A DNA stretch of 64,000 bases from Bugulina stolonifera (taxonomy: Eukaryota; Bryozoa; Gymnolaemata; Cheilostomatida; Bugulidae), in the NCBI GenBank assembly GCA_935421135.1, contig OW285187.1, forward strand, positions 31,994,818 to 32,058,817, read 5' to 3'. Shown piece after piece: positions 46,739 through 55,449 of the stretch; the stretch's first letter is position 1, and the number at the start of each line of letters is the position of its first letter. A program made the translations under genes and the position numbers. The notes under the pieces are model-generated. The model was not told where the DNA came from and did no database searches. It was given only the letters and a program-made list of their open reading frames with translations.

Positions 46739-47139
46739 CATTTAGCAAGCGATTTACATGGCACACAAGCTAAGATGTCTCCTTTTCCCATGAGCTGATT
46801 GACTTAACTCCCTCAACTACACCCAATAAGCGTACTCCAAATTCCCTACCCCACTCTGACCAAAAGAAAAGCAATTAATTTCAAGAGATCATAGTGTTTG
46901 ATAACATAATCACGGATATTATCAAAATGCCCGCCATGCTCCAGAAAAAAGGAGGACTAATGGATTGTGAATGCCAATGTTGATTTGAGAGTTGTTTAAT
47001 ATGCAGACACAACATACCTGAAGCTCAGGACTCAAGCTGTCCATAGCACACCCTTGAATACAGACACATCTGGAAAAGGAATTACTGCATTAACAACAAT
47101 CGGCCATCTAAAAATCAGTCCATCTTTGGCCAAAAAGCA

Positions 47140-47205
47140 TCACTTCAGGTTACCATATGTCAACACTGTACATTCTGACAGGGATAACAATATTCATCAT
47201 TGCAA
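47140..47205 (-). ncRNA. snR38-like box C/D snoRNA, copy 5 (diverged flanks)
   Basis: The flanking intron is unrelated to the tandem units, but the about 65-bp snoRNA body is kept: ATGATGA (47200-47194), guide GTTATCCCTGT, CAGA, GTTGACA and CTGA (47148-47145). Conservation confined to the snoRNA supports a real RNA gene rather than a passive repeat. Confidence 0.82.
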
Positions 47206-47410
47206 GGGCTTTTCAGCTGGTAATGAACTCACATAGAAAACTTACCAGGGTGCTCACAGACCACATTTTCTAGCTCAACCAACCACAGCATCTTTCAAAC
47301 AGCCATGATACCCTAAAACAAACACTAAATTTATTCCCTTTAAAAATCCTATTACTAGATACAAACAAAAGAATTCACAGCAAGTGGTGTTAGTGTCGTA
47401 CTATCCTTAC

Positions 47411-47460
47411 CTCAAAGAGTACACAGGGGAGAAAGGCAACTTTGACAAGTAAGGTGAAAT
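47411..47460 (-). promoter_or_regulatory. 5'TOP-like start of the snoRNA host gene
   Basis: The minus-strand sequence has a pyrimidine run (CCTTTCTCCCC at about 47440-47430) followed 14 nt later by a GTAAGG donor at 47410. A C followed by a pyrimidine tract at the cap site is the 5'TOP signature of ribosomal-protein and snoRNA host genes. The exact start is inferred. Confidence 0.5.
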
Positions 47461-47500
47461 AAGCACAAGTGATTTGATTAGGGGAATCTGACCGACTGCA

Positions 47501-47506
47501 TTTATT
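47501..47506 (-). terminator. RPLP0: Poly(A) signal, RPLP0
   Basis: Minus-strand AATAAA 67 nt after the RPLP0 stop codon. It places the RPLP0 3' end about 30-60 bp upstream of the proposed start of the snoRNA host gene. Confidence 0.75.
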
Positions 47507-47572
47507 ATGACCAAGTAGATGTTACAAAAATTGATCATTGTGATGAGACTGTCAGTCAAAACAAGCATGATC

Positions 47573-48971
47573 CTAATCAAACAAGCCGAATCCCATATCA
47601 TCATCCTCCGACTCGGACTCTTCAGCAGGAGCAGCCTTTTCAGCTGCTGCCTCAGTTGTAGCAGCAGGAGCTGAAGCAGCGGCAGCTGCAGCAAACTTGC
47701 TGGGATCGGCTAGGTACTCCTTCAAAGTCTTGGCTTCCTCAAATTCTATATCTGTTACAGCAGCAATAGCCAGGAGCCGTTTGAAACCATTGACAATCGA
47801 ATGTGGAACAGAGGCCACAGTTGGATAGTTGATAGCCAATGAGATGCTAGCAACACGAGCAACACCCTACAAAACACCAGTTTGGTTACGACATGGAAAG
47901 AGTACAGGAAGATACAAACTTTTATATGACAAACAACCTACTAGCGACAGTATATTACACTACTTACTTTCATAAATGACCCTCTAAGCTGTTCATCTGT
48001 GATGTCAAGGATTTCTGGGTCAAGTATGCTTCCATCATCGTAAATCTTCTCAATAACAAGACCATAGGTAAATGGAGAAATTCCCAACATGTTGAGAAGA
48101 GTAGCCTCTGAAGCACCTACCCTTTCGCCAGCTCTGATCAGTTCTACATCTCTCTAAAAGCACCGACTTGACCATGTTACATATATATATACCAGCAGAC
48201 AAGAGGGATATACATGCTTGGGCGTTACATCTTCTCCAACAGAGATGGTGCATAAAGTACTGTTGCATAGAGTTCGAAAGAAGTATACCACACAGGCTAC
48301 AGATAGCACCATAATTGAGTAAAATCTGGGTGATTAAAATACCCACTTCGACAAATAAATCAACAAATGCAAAAAGAAAGACTTCTTACCAGGATTTCAA
48401 TGTTTCCTCTAGAAATCTTGGTAGGAATTTGGAGAGCTTGAAAGAAAGAGGTTTTTTCTGGACCCAAGGGAGTAACTTGAGCAGGTACAGTACACGAAAC
48501 AGGGGCCAAAGCACCTGCACGGGCAGCAGCAGGGACTTTGTTGGCAAGGATTTGGTCTCTGGTCTCCGTTAGATCTTTATCAGTGAACACAAATCCCACA
48601 TTTTGTTTGACAAGTGGCAGCAACTTTTCTAAATTAGGGTTCTTGTCCAGATGACCACGGATTGCCTTTCTCATCATTGTATTCTTTCCCAACAACAATG
48701 TTGCCTCACCTAAAAATTTCAATATACAAGCGGAGTCGGTTTAAACATCACTTTGGACTTTCCATAAGCGCTAGATGAATAAGGAAGCTGTATTTGCAAA
48801 AACCATCCAACAAACCCAAATTTTACCTCTCATTTCGGCACGAATGTTCTGCATCTGTTTGGAGCCGACATTGTCTACATTCACAATAAACAATCTTTGG
48901 TACTCGTCCAGTAGGGAGGTAAGTTTAAGGAAGTAGTTAGACTTCCAGGTTGCCTTGTCTTCCTTGACCAT
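47573..48971 (-). CDS. RPLP0: 60S acidic ribosomal protein P0 (RPLP0, uL10)
   Basis: P0 is the base of the ribosomal stalk: it binds 28S rRNA, carries P1/P2 dimers and recruits translation factors. Coding exons: 48971-48827, 48709-48390, 48153-47968, 47866-47573, giving 314 residues (human 317). Start [17 protein letters not shown]; rRNA-binding L10 domain with [17 protein letters not shown] and [12 protein letters not shown]1/P2-binding helices in the middle; Ala-rich hinge; and the invariant acidic tail [13 protein letters not shown], contacted by elongation factors. A non-coding 5'TOP exon at about 50366-50341 is spliced to 49016, so intron 1 (1.3 kb) contains several small repeats. The next gene downstream on the same strand is the snoRNA host. 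Confidence 0.98.
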
Positions 48972-49132
48972 CTTGAATGTGAATCAGGGATCGTTAACCA
49001 ACGGTTTAAAGACAAGCTACAAAAGAACAAAGCAGGACTGCGATGAGATGCAAGTAATTAGTAGGCCATGTCTACAATTTACTCTATATTGGCAGTTGCT
49101 GCGGTTGTCAGTATGACCAAACAAGCAATTAC

Positions 49133-49275
49133 GTGCAGTAGTGGACAAATTTAGATAGCCTTAGTTCCTAGTTTGTGGTAAGGGCGGTCAATCAGCAAAA
49201 TAAAGAGAAGAAAACTTCTCCTGCTTCAGTTTTGGTGAAGAACAAAGGCTATCTCAAATTTCTCCACTTCTGCAC
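49133..49275. mobile_element. 143-bp foldback/MITE in RPLP0 intron 1
   Basis: About 30-bp terminal inverted repeats (GTGCAGTAGTGGACAAATTT at the left; the right end reads GTGCAGAAGTGGAGAAATTT on the opposite strand), both continuing into GATAGCCTT. The centre holds a small hairpin (AGAAGAAAACTTCTCC). No coding. No clear target duplication. Confidence 0.75.
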
Positions 49276-49439
49276 TTAACTCCAAACAAGGTAGGTGCAG
49301 GACTGACAGTAGATGATGTAGCCTGTATCGTTGTTAAACTGGGCTTTTCTACCAGACCAACATATCAAGCAATCACAAACAGGCAGAACGGGCCCAAGCA
49401 AGTCGCCTCCATGCACCGAAGAGCTGTGTTAGCTAGCTA

Positions 49440-49545
49440 CTGTTCGAAAATTTCAGTTAGAAACAAGGTGTTCTGAAAACATTCGAACTACAACTAATTG
49501 TTTTCAGAACGGCCTGTTTCTAACTGACAAAGTTTGAAATGTCTC
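49440..49545. mobile_element. MITE-like element, family A (copy 2)
   Basis: Inverted arms of about 27 bp (CAGTTAGAAACAAGG...GTTCTGAAAAC and its complement, 49450-49527) around a 20-nt loop, extending outward with weaker pairing. Arm core matches the element at 2243-2530. Lies in RPLP0 intron 1. Confidence 0.7.
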
Positions 49546-49752
49546 TTCACCGTTAGCTACACTGATTGACTGAATGATATAGTCTAATAACATAGGTTTT
49601 GAACTTGTTATTTTAGTCTTTTTGTAATCATTATCAATTAAAATTTATTTAGGTTCGATACTTGGTAGTATCCAAAATTAGCATATGAATGACCATCAGC
49701 AAAGTAGCAAAGTACTCCACTGATATTCAATTATCAAAACTACATATACATT

Positions 49753-51250
49753 ATTAAACAGAAAATTGCCTACAATACTGAATAGTGAATACAATAACAA
49801 TAACAATAAATATTAATATAATATGAACATGAACATTTGTCTTGTGGTGGTATAACTTCCACTGACTAATTAGTGGCACTGCTGCTGTACAGTTTATTAC
49901 GATTACTCGCCATTACTAAGCAAAATCAGTGGGATGTTAGTGGTAGCTTTTAAAATTAATTTCAATTTGAAGCCATTGCTATTCCCTAAAGTATATAGTA
50001 TAGTAATAGTTGACATTCTGACTAACATTGATTTGATTCCATGCAATGACAATACATCCTAGCAAGTAAAGGATGAATGTTTATTTTTAATTTTAATAAA
50101 TGATTAAAATAAAATGAAAAATAAACATAACATAACATTCATCCGATCCTTTGCTTACTTAAATTATCATTATAAAACAAATTGTTTTGATAAATGTTTA
50201 TGGAATTTGTTACAAAACAGATCATGGCCACCTTCATGTGAGAGAATATAATACTAAACTTGATCTAAACACTCCTATGCTCTTTCCAGCAAAAATAAAG
50301 CATAATTTTACCAAACACTGGAAGAAAGCGTGCCACTCACCGTTAATGGCTGATCGGAAAAGGAAGGTCACGTGAGCATAGACTTGAAATTGCACCGATG
50401 TTTAACTATACTTGTGGACCACTGGCATGACGAATCTTCCCAAGGCGCAACGTTCTCCTAACTTCCACATTCTTAAAGTTATCTTCTCCTTACTCTATAA
50501 GCAACAGATATGGGTTCATAGAGTTTAGTGTTGTATTTCAGTATTTGTATTATCATTACTTATCAATTATCAATGCCACATTTTACTTTTACATTTATTG
50601 GGGTTTTCTGAAAGTTTACAGAAACAATTTGTTAACAGTAACTTGTTGACCACACATAAATATATATTATATACAACTTATAGGAGAGAATAAATAAGTA
50701 ACGAAGAAAAAAAAGTGGGAGGGGAGGCAAGCATTATTGTTTATGACAGGAGCCAATAACAATAGGAGCATAGTTGTAGATAAAATGGAGAGACAGGACT
50801 GGTGCTATGTTTAGTGTTAGTGTACATGTACAATGACCAAATGTGTATACAATAATAGGAGAGAAAGAAAAGGGCAAAAATGGAAAGACAGGTGCGCTAT
50901 ATTAGTGTAATTCTTAAAGTTATCTTCTCCTAGCTCTATGAGCAACAGATATGGGTTCATAGAGTTTAGTATTGTAGATAATGTACAGGCTTACCAAGTC
51001 TCCCTGATTCCGTAGGAGATTCCCTGATTTTTAACTCAAATTTTGGTACCCCCCCCCCCCCCCAACCTCGAAATGGACACCCCCAACCCAAATGCTGAAT
51101 CTCCCCGATTTTCATCAGTCGAACTTGGCAAGCCTGATAATGTTTGTAATAAACAGAAAATTGCCTACAATAAAATAAATATCAACAACACAATAATACT
51201 GCAATCTGATCACTACCGTCTTGTGGTGGCACAACTTCTACTGACTAATC
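49753..51250. repeat. Two pairs of direct repeats around the RPLP0 start
   Basis: Pair one: 49753-49872 and 51149-51250 share AAACAGAAAATTGCCTACAA and CTTGTGGTGG. Pair two: 50468-50537 and 50908-50973 share AGCAACAGATATGGGTTCAT and TT(A)AAAGTTATCTTCTCC. The copies flank the RPLP0 5' exon and suggest local segmental duplication or dispersed elements. An inverted repeat (AAGTAAAGGATGAATGTT and its complement, 50070-50160) also lies here. Confidence 0.65.
50341..50380 (-). promoter_or_regulatory. RPLP0: RPLP0 5'TOP exon and E-box
   Basis: On the minus strand, GTCACGTGA (CACGTG at 50374-50369) is followed directly by CCTTCCTTTTCC, a classic 5'TOP tract, then a short non-coding exon ending at the GTGAGTGG donor (50340). 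The acceptor is at 49017 (TTCTTTTGTAG). 5'TOP leaders couple translation to mTOR signalling in animals. Confidence 0.75.
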
Positions 51251-51444
51251 ATAGAGACTAGAGTTGTCTTCTCACCAGAGTTCCTCTATAATTTTAGTCA
51301 TAAAAATCTGTGATTCCAGTACACCAATCAAAAGGTTTGTTAGAGATTTAATGTAGTTGAGAGTCCAATCTCTAAAACGGGTTAACGCTTACCGTCTAGC
51401 AATTGTACTAGCCGGGCGCGAGGAGCCGAAGGCCAGTAGCAACT

Positions 51445-51640
51445 TGGTCTTGAGCATAGAGTTATCTCCCCTAGAGCAAGAACTCCGATAAATTTTGTGA
51501 TGCCACTTTTCATCCCTAGCGGCCATGATGTGTTGGGGTAGTTACCGTTTGTTTACATTAGTTACCTATGCGCTGCTATGATTAGTTAGTCATTTAGTTA
51601 GTAGTCAAAATATGTTCTTTGCTACCATAAATCTGAAAAT
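51445..51640 (-). repeat. Inverted copy of the NDUFA11 upstream segment
   Basis: Read on the minus strand this matches 55225-55410, the DNA just before NDUFA11. Shared parts include GTAACTAATGTAAACAAACGG-like sequence, CATCATGGCCGC and GCTCTA-GGG-(A/G)TAAC, with gaps. The minus-strand continuation ends in GACG followed by GTAAGC, a possible donor at 51392. Confidence 0.65.
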
Positions 51641-52984
51641 TTCTGTTGCACACATATTTTCCAATTATTTCAGACCAACATAATTATTGTATTTATTATA
51701 TTTTGTAACTTTGATAGTAACTGCATGGTAATTGCAAATATTGTATATTAGTATATAAGTACATCACAAAATCATTATTACACAGCTCCTAGTTCTAGTC
51801 ATTTTGGCTTTCAGTAGGCCAGAATACTTTACTTTTACCTCAAATTACAATACAGCTAAAGCTACTGGAGTTGTTAATCGTCCTACGTACTATGGTTTAC
51901 CCTGATATCACATGATTGATAGAGTATAAGTATTAATAGGTGTATTTCTAGATGTAGAACAGATTTGCAAAAGTTGCATATTACAAATAAAAACATTTAT
52001 GTAGACAAACAAAACCAATTCATAACATGGAGTATAAATGCCAATATTTTGACCAAATCTATTTTAAATATTTACTGAATAAAAATAGCATAAGAACTCT
52101 TATTCAATATTCAGAAGTCACTCCTTGCCATTCTTAGGAATAAGGTCAGCCAGCTCTTCAAAATTCACAGCATCAGCACAGATCAATATTCTGTCTAGTA
52201 GACCTATATTAGGAAATTGACACCGGATAAATAAATGCTTTACGCTTACCACAGATAAATAGTTTACAGACATATAAGAGGTACTAGATCCAAATAATAA
52301 AGCAGTAACGAAACATGTTCAATGCCTACTGTCCTACCACAATAGTACAGCTATTAGAAGTTACATGATTCTTGCCAAATTGGTATCACATTATATCAGA
52401 GTAAAATAAAGTACGATTTCGATAAGACATATATGTTGTTATAGTTGATCACTCTGGATGTTACCTATGAATTAAATTCATAACAGCTCTATAATGGACG
52501 ACAGAAATCTACCAAGTACCTTCTCACACATATATATAAAACAACAAGTCTTAATTAAATCAAGCATCTCATTTTAACCGTGAAACCCATTTTTAATTGG
52601 GAAGCAGTTGTTACAGTTTGTATGCACGAGTCCCAGGAAAAGAGTTCATAATCATAACCTACTTGATGGGTATGATGGATGGGCACCACACATAGAGTTG
52701 TGGCGATGTGCATCGTGGTATCCAGATTTCACTTTAATCTCCAACCTATTATAAATAACAAATCAATGCTACAACTCAACCTGCACCTATTCTATTGTAG
52801 GTAGAAAGGCTAGGAAAGTTTTGGTTAAACAAACTGTTACTAAAAAATTAAGTAAATGACGTAGGCCTATAAACCTGCATAAGACTATTCAACGTTCTAC
52901 ATTATTATGTTTAATGACTAATTAACAGCCCTAAGAAATTTAGATTTTTCCTTCTATATCATCTTTCCTTTCAGTTATAGTTTA

Positions 52985-53190
52985 GCTTGAAACCATTCTA
53001 AGATTATGCTAAGCTGGTGTAGATCTTTTATTATAATGTATTTAGGCTACTAACTGTGCTAGGCAATTAGATACTACAAAGCCTCGGAATCAAACTCGAG
53101 ACAGGAATGGACAAAGGAAAGTTCACATCTGTGAAACAAAGTCATTGATAGTTTATAGATTTCTTAAATAAATTTCCTAGCAATATAAAG
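52985..53190 (+). mobile_element. Diverged tRNA-derived SINE
   Basis: Contains AAGCTGGTGTAG, CTGTGCTAGGCAATTAGAT, a decayed B-box (GGAATCAAACTCGAG), the CAAAGTCATTGA segment and AATAAATTTCCTAGCAA, in the same order as the SINE at 14830. Confidence 0.55.
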
Positions 53191-53294
53191 TTAGTCTATA
53201 CTAACATTCAAAGTAATGATGATAGGCCTATAACACAATTACAATAATTATAACCATAATAGGTCTATTATATTTATAGCCTATTATAATTATC

Positions 53295-54150
53295 AGGGGG
53301 GTAACTTTCCTGAAAAAGTTGAGGCGGCCAAAATTGGACTGGCTAACAGTAGCGGTGTGGGGAGGGTGTGTGTGGGATGGGGGAAGAAGGAGGGTGGGGC
53401 ACCTCCCACAAGAAAGTTTTTGAAAATTCACACAAAAACAGCCATTTTGATGCATATTTGAGCTATATGTGATGGTACAAAAGTACAAAATGTTGCATAG
53501 TAATCTGCAAATAGTAAACTTCAAATTAGTATACTGCAAAATAGTGCTTCTCTGTTTGGTTTGGCCATGACGTACCATTGTAGTTCTTTACATCATTACA
53601 TGACTTAGGCCTAAAAATGTACACACATTAATAAGAGGGGAAATAGTGCAAATTTAGTTGTTGGATAAAGACGGAGAGTGGACCTGGTATTCTAGGGTTC
53701 CCAAACCCTGAAGAACAGTGTTCGAAGTGGAACAAATGAGATGGGTGGGAACACTGTGCATGCAATCTTAGGGCATTTCCTATTGTTGAATACAGAATTA
53801 CAGATGCAGTGATCCTATCTTACAGCTGAGATTAGTATTGTCATTGTATAGCTAACAAATTGAGTGAATTACTAGAATGAAAAAAATTGTCCCTCAGTGG
53901 GACTCGAACTCGTGTCCCTATGCATGAAAACCAGGCACTCTACCAACTACGCTATCAAATCAGCAGTGGCTTCACGCTAAAATTAGCCATAAATATAATG
54001 ATACACATAATAGCATCATTTTCATCAGAGTATGTTTAAATCATGTGAGGCACGGTAACTATACCTTCCGATAATAGCTTGATTTTTTCTTCTTTTAACA
54101 AAAAGTTCAGGCGGCTAGGGCCGCCTGAGCCGCCTAGATAGTTACGGCCA
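53295..54150. mobile_element. Possible non-autonomous transposon carrying a tRNA-like segment
   Basis: The ends carry GGGGTAACTTTCC...GAGGCGGCC (left) and GGCCGCCTGAGCCGCC...AGTTACGGCC (right), which are loosely inverted. Inside, minus strand 53970-53885 has tRNA-like A-box (TAGCGTAGTTGG) and B-box (GAGTTCGAGTCCC) matches, but the stems do not fold into a standard cloverleaf, so I do not call a tRNA gene. Boundaries are uncertain. Confidence 0.4.
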
Positions 54151-55224
54151 TGATTATTATTACAAAAAAATTAATTTACAATCACAAATTTTAATATTAT
54201 AAAATAATTATATAAATATAATCAATTCAATGATAAACATGTTCATGTTGATAGATAGTCTATGGAAATCACCTGAATTAATAAAATAATAGTTAGTTTA
54301 GTAGAAGTAGGTATAGTGTAGTCACTGATCTAATGAGTAAGTGATTTTGATCTGTGACTGTTGAAATAAATTGCTAGTGAGTCGCGATCACAACTTCACC
54401 TGATGGTATTACTATATTCACAACGTAGTAGTAGCCTATTACCATTGCTATAATTTATTAATAACTACAGGTACAGCAATGACAGTGAGCAAAGTTAATT
54501 TAACTTAGCCTCAATCAATCAATAACAGTACCGAGAGATTCAACTATTACTAGATAAATGAATGTGCTTATTAATTTTAAACAATTATACTTGCTATAAC
54601 TTCTGGGCTAATTAAAATAATTATATTTATATTATTTAATTTTACAACAATAATTCTACAAACAATAAATAACAATTGAATTTATTTCATTGTCTTTCCA
54701 GTTCCAACTCACAACAACCGTACTGTATTCCTACTAACCACACTGTTAGTCCAAAGAAATCCAAAGTACACTCTTGCAATCACACCAATGTTAACTATAT
54801 GAGATTGTCAGATTGTATAATTATTGTTCCAGGAATGCCACTGGTACAACTAGCTCCACGCTCATTTTTTGAAATGAACAGAGAATTGTTCACGTGCTAT
54901 CGAAAGTCCTTTATGGGTAGATAATTCTGTACAATAAGCCTATCATGTTAGCGATTAGAGATTGTAATACCCAATAATATGCGGTTTTATTTTGGTTGAC
55001 CAATCAACGCATTTACAGACTTTCTACCGATATACGCTGCCGTGCTAGTCGGTTGCTAGTATTATTTGGTCGAGTAAACATCCATTCTTATTTTTCTTTA
55101 AAGCCTTATTTTACAAAGAGATTTTTAAAATCACTGCTATTATGAAAAAGCAGAGTTATTATTAAACAGTTTAGATATAAATTCAAAACATTTTACACAA
55201 ATAGTATCTGTAAATAACAGCGTT

Positions 55225-55449
55225 GAAAAAATTTATGTTTTATATATAATTGTAATGGTAACTAATGTAAACAAACGGACGAAATCCCCATCGCATCATG
55301 GCCGCCCGTGGGGAAAACTGGCATCAAGTGGCCAATCGGCGTTTAATAGCGGAAAATTTTAAGTTCCTGCTCTATGGGGTGTTACCTCTATGGTCTTGAG
55401 AATCGTAATCATCTCTCTCCTCTCCAGGCAGGGTTTCACTAACTGTAAA
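55225..55449 (+). promoter_or_regulatory. NDUFA11: NDUFA11 upstream region
   Basis: Contains GCATCATGGCCGCCCG, a YY1-like ATGGC core, 150 bp before the start codon, in a stretch richer in G+C than its surroundings. The same segment exists inverted at 51445-51640. Confidence 0.45.

Larger units (their letters stand above)
44290..46740 (-). repeat. Four tandem 592-595 bp units
   Basis: Near-identical units (period 592, 593, 595 at the snoRNA-2 block), each with exon A, snoRNA-1, exon B and snoRNA-2. The outer copies are diverged. The rightmost snoRNA-2 copy and the separate snoRNA-1 at 47140 share similarity mainly over the snoRNA bodies, while their flanks differ. Confidence 0.93.
43830..47445 (-). 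ncRNA. Tandem-repeat snoRNA host gene (non-coding, spliced)
   Basis: Spliced minus-strand transcript inferred from matched GT-AG sites. Exons: about 47445-47411 (5'TOP-like start), 47312-47246, 47069-47018, then alternating 63-nt (A) and 53-nt (B) exons in four tandem units (rightmost A 46584-46522, B 46299-46247, then every 592-593 bp), then 44217-44151 and a terminal exon 43973 to about 43830 with AATAAA. Each B-side intron ends in a pyrimidine tract plus CAG. A plus B is 116 nt, not a multiple of three, so the repeated exons cannot keep a reading frame. Introns alternate between a snR38-like snoRNA and a second C/D snoRNA, five copies of each. Known snoRNA host genes (GAS5, SNHG1) are likewise 5'TOP and non-coding. 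Expression is not shown by sequence alone. Confidence 0.75.
50381..55224. other. Intergenic region between RPLP0 and NDUFA11
   Basis: No gene recognised in about 4.8 kb. It holds direct repeats, a 15-C run (51049-51063), one arm of an inverted promoter-like pair (51445-51640), a SINE (52985-53190), a candidate transposon with a tRNA-like segment (53295-54150) and A+T-rich stretches. Open frames (for example 54676-54924) have no recognisable homology. Confidence 0.6.

Noticed and set aside
44717..46791. Minus-strand 88-98 codon open frames repeated in each 592-bp unit
   Set aside because: They run across the snoRNA-2 body, an acceptor and a donor without respecting them, and the real exon pair per unit (116 nt) shifts frame. 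Identity between copies reflects recent duplication, not coding constraint.
49016..50340. snoRNAs in RPLP0 intron 1
   Set aside because: Looked for C/D box pairs on the transcribed strand because ribosomal-protein introns often host snoRNAs; no TGATGA-CTGA pair with plausible spacing was found.
53885..53970. tRNA gene on the minus strand
   Set aside because: A- and B-box matches are present but the anticodon and T stems do not pair properly. More likely a tRNA-derived fragment inside a mobile element.
54676..54924. Plus-strand 82-codon frame after a good-looking acceptor (TTGTCTTTCCAG)
   Set aside because: No upstream exon, no donor and no recognisable protein; nothing beyond chance.
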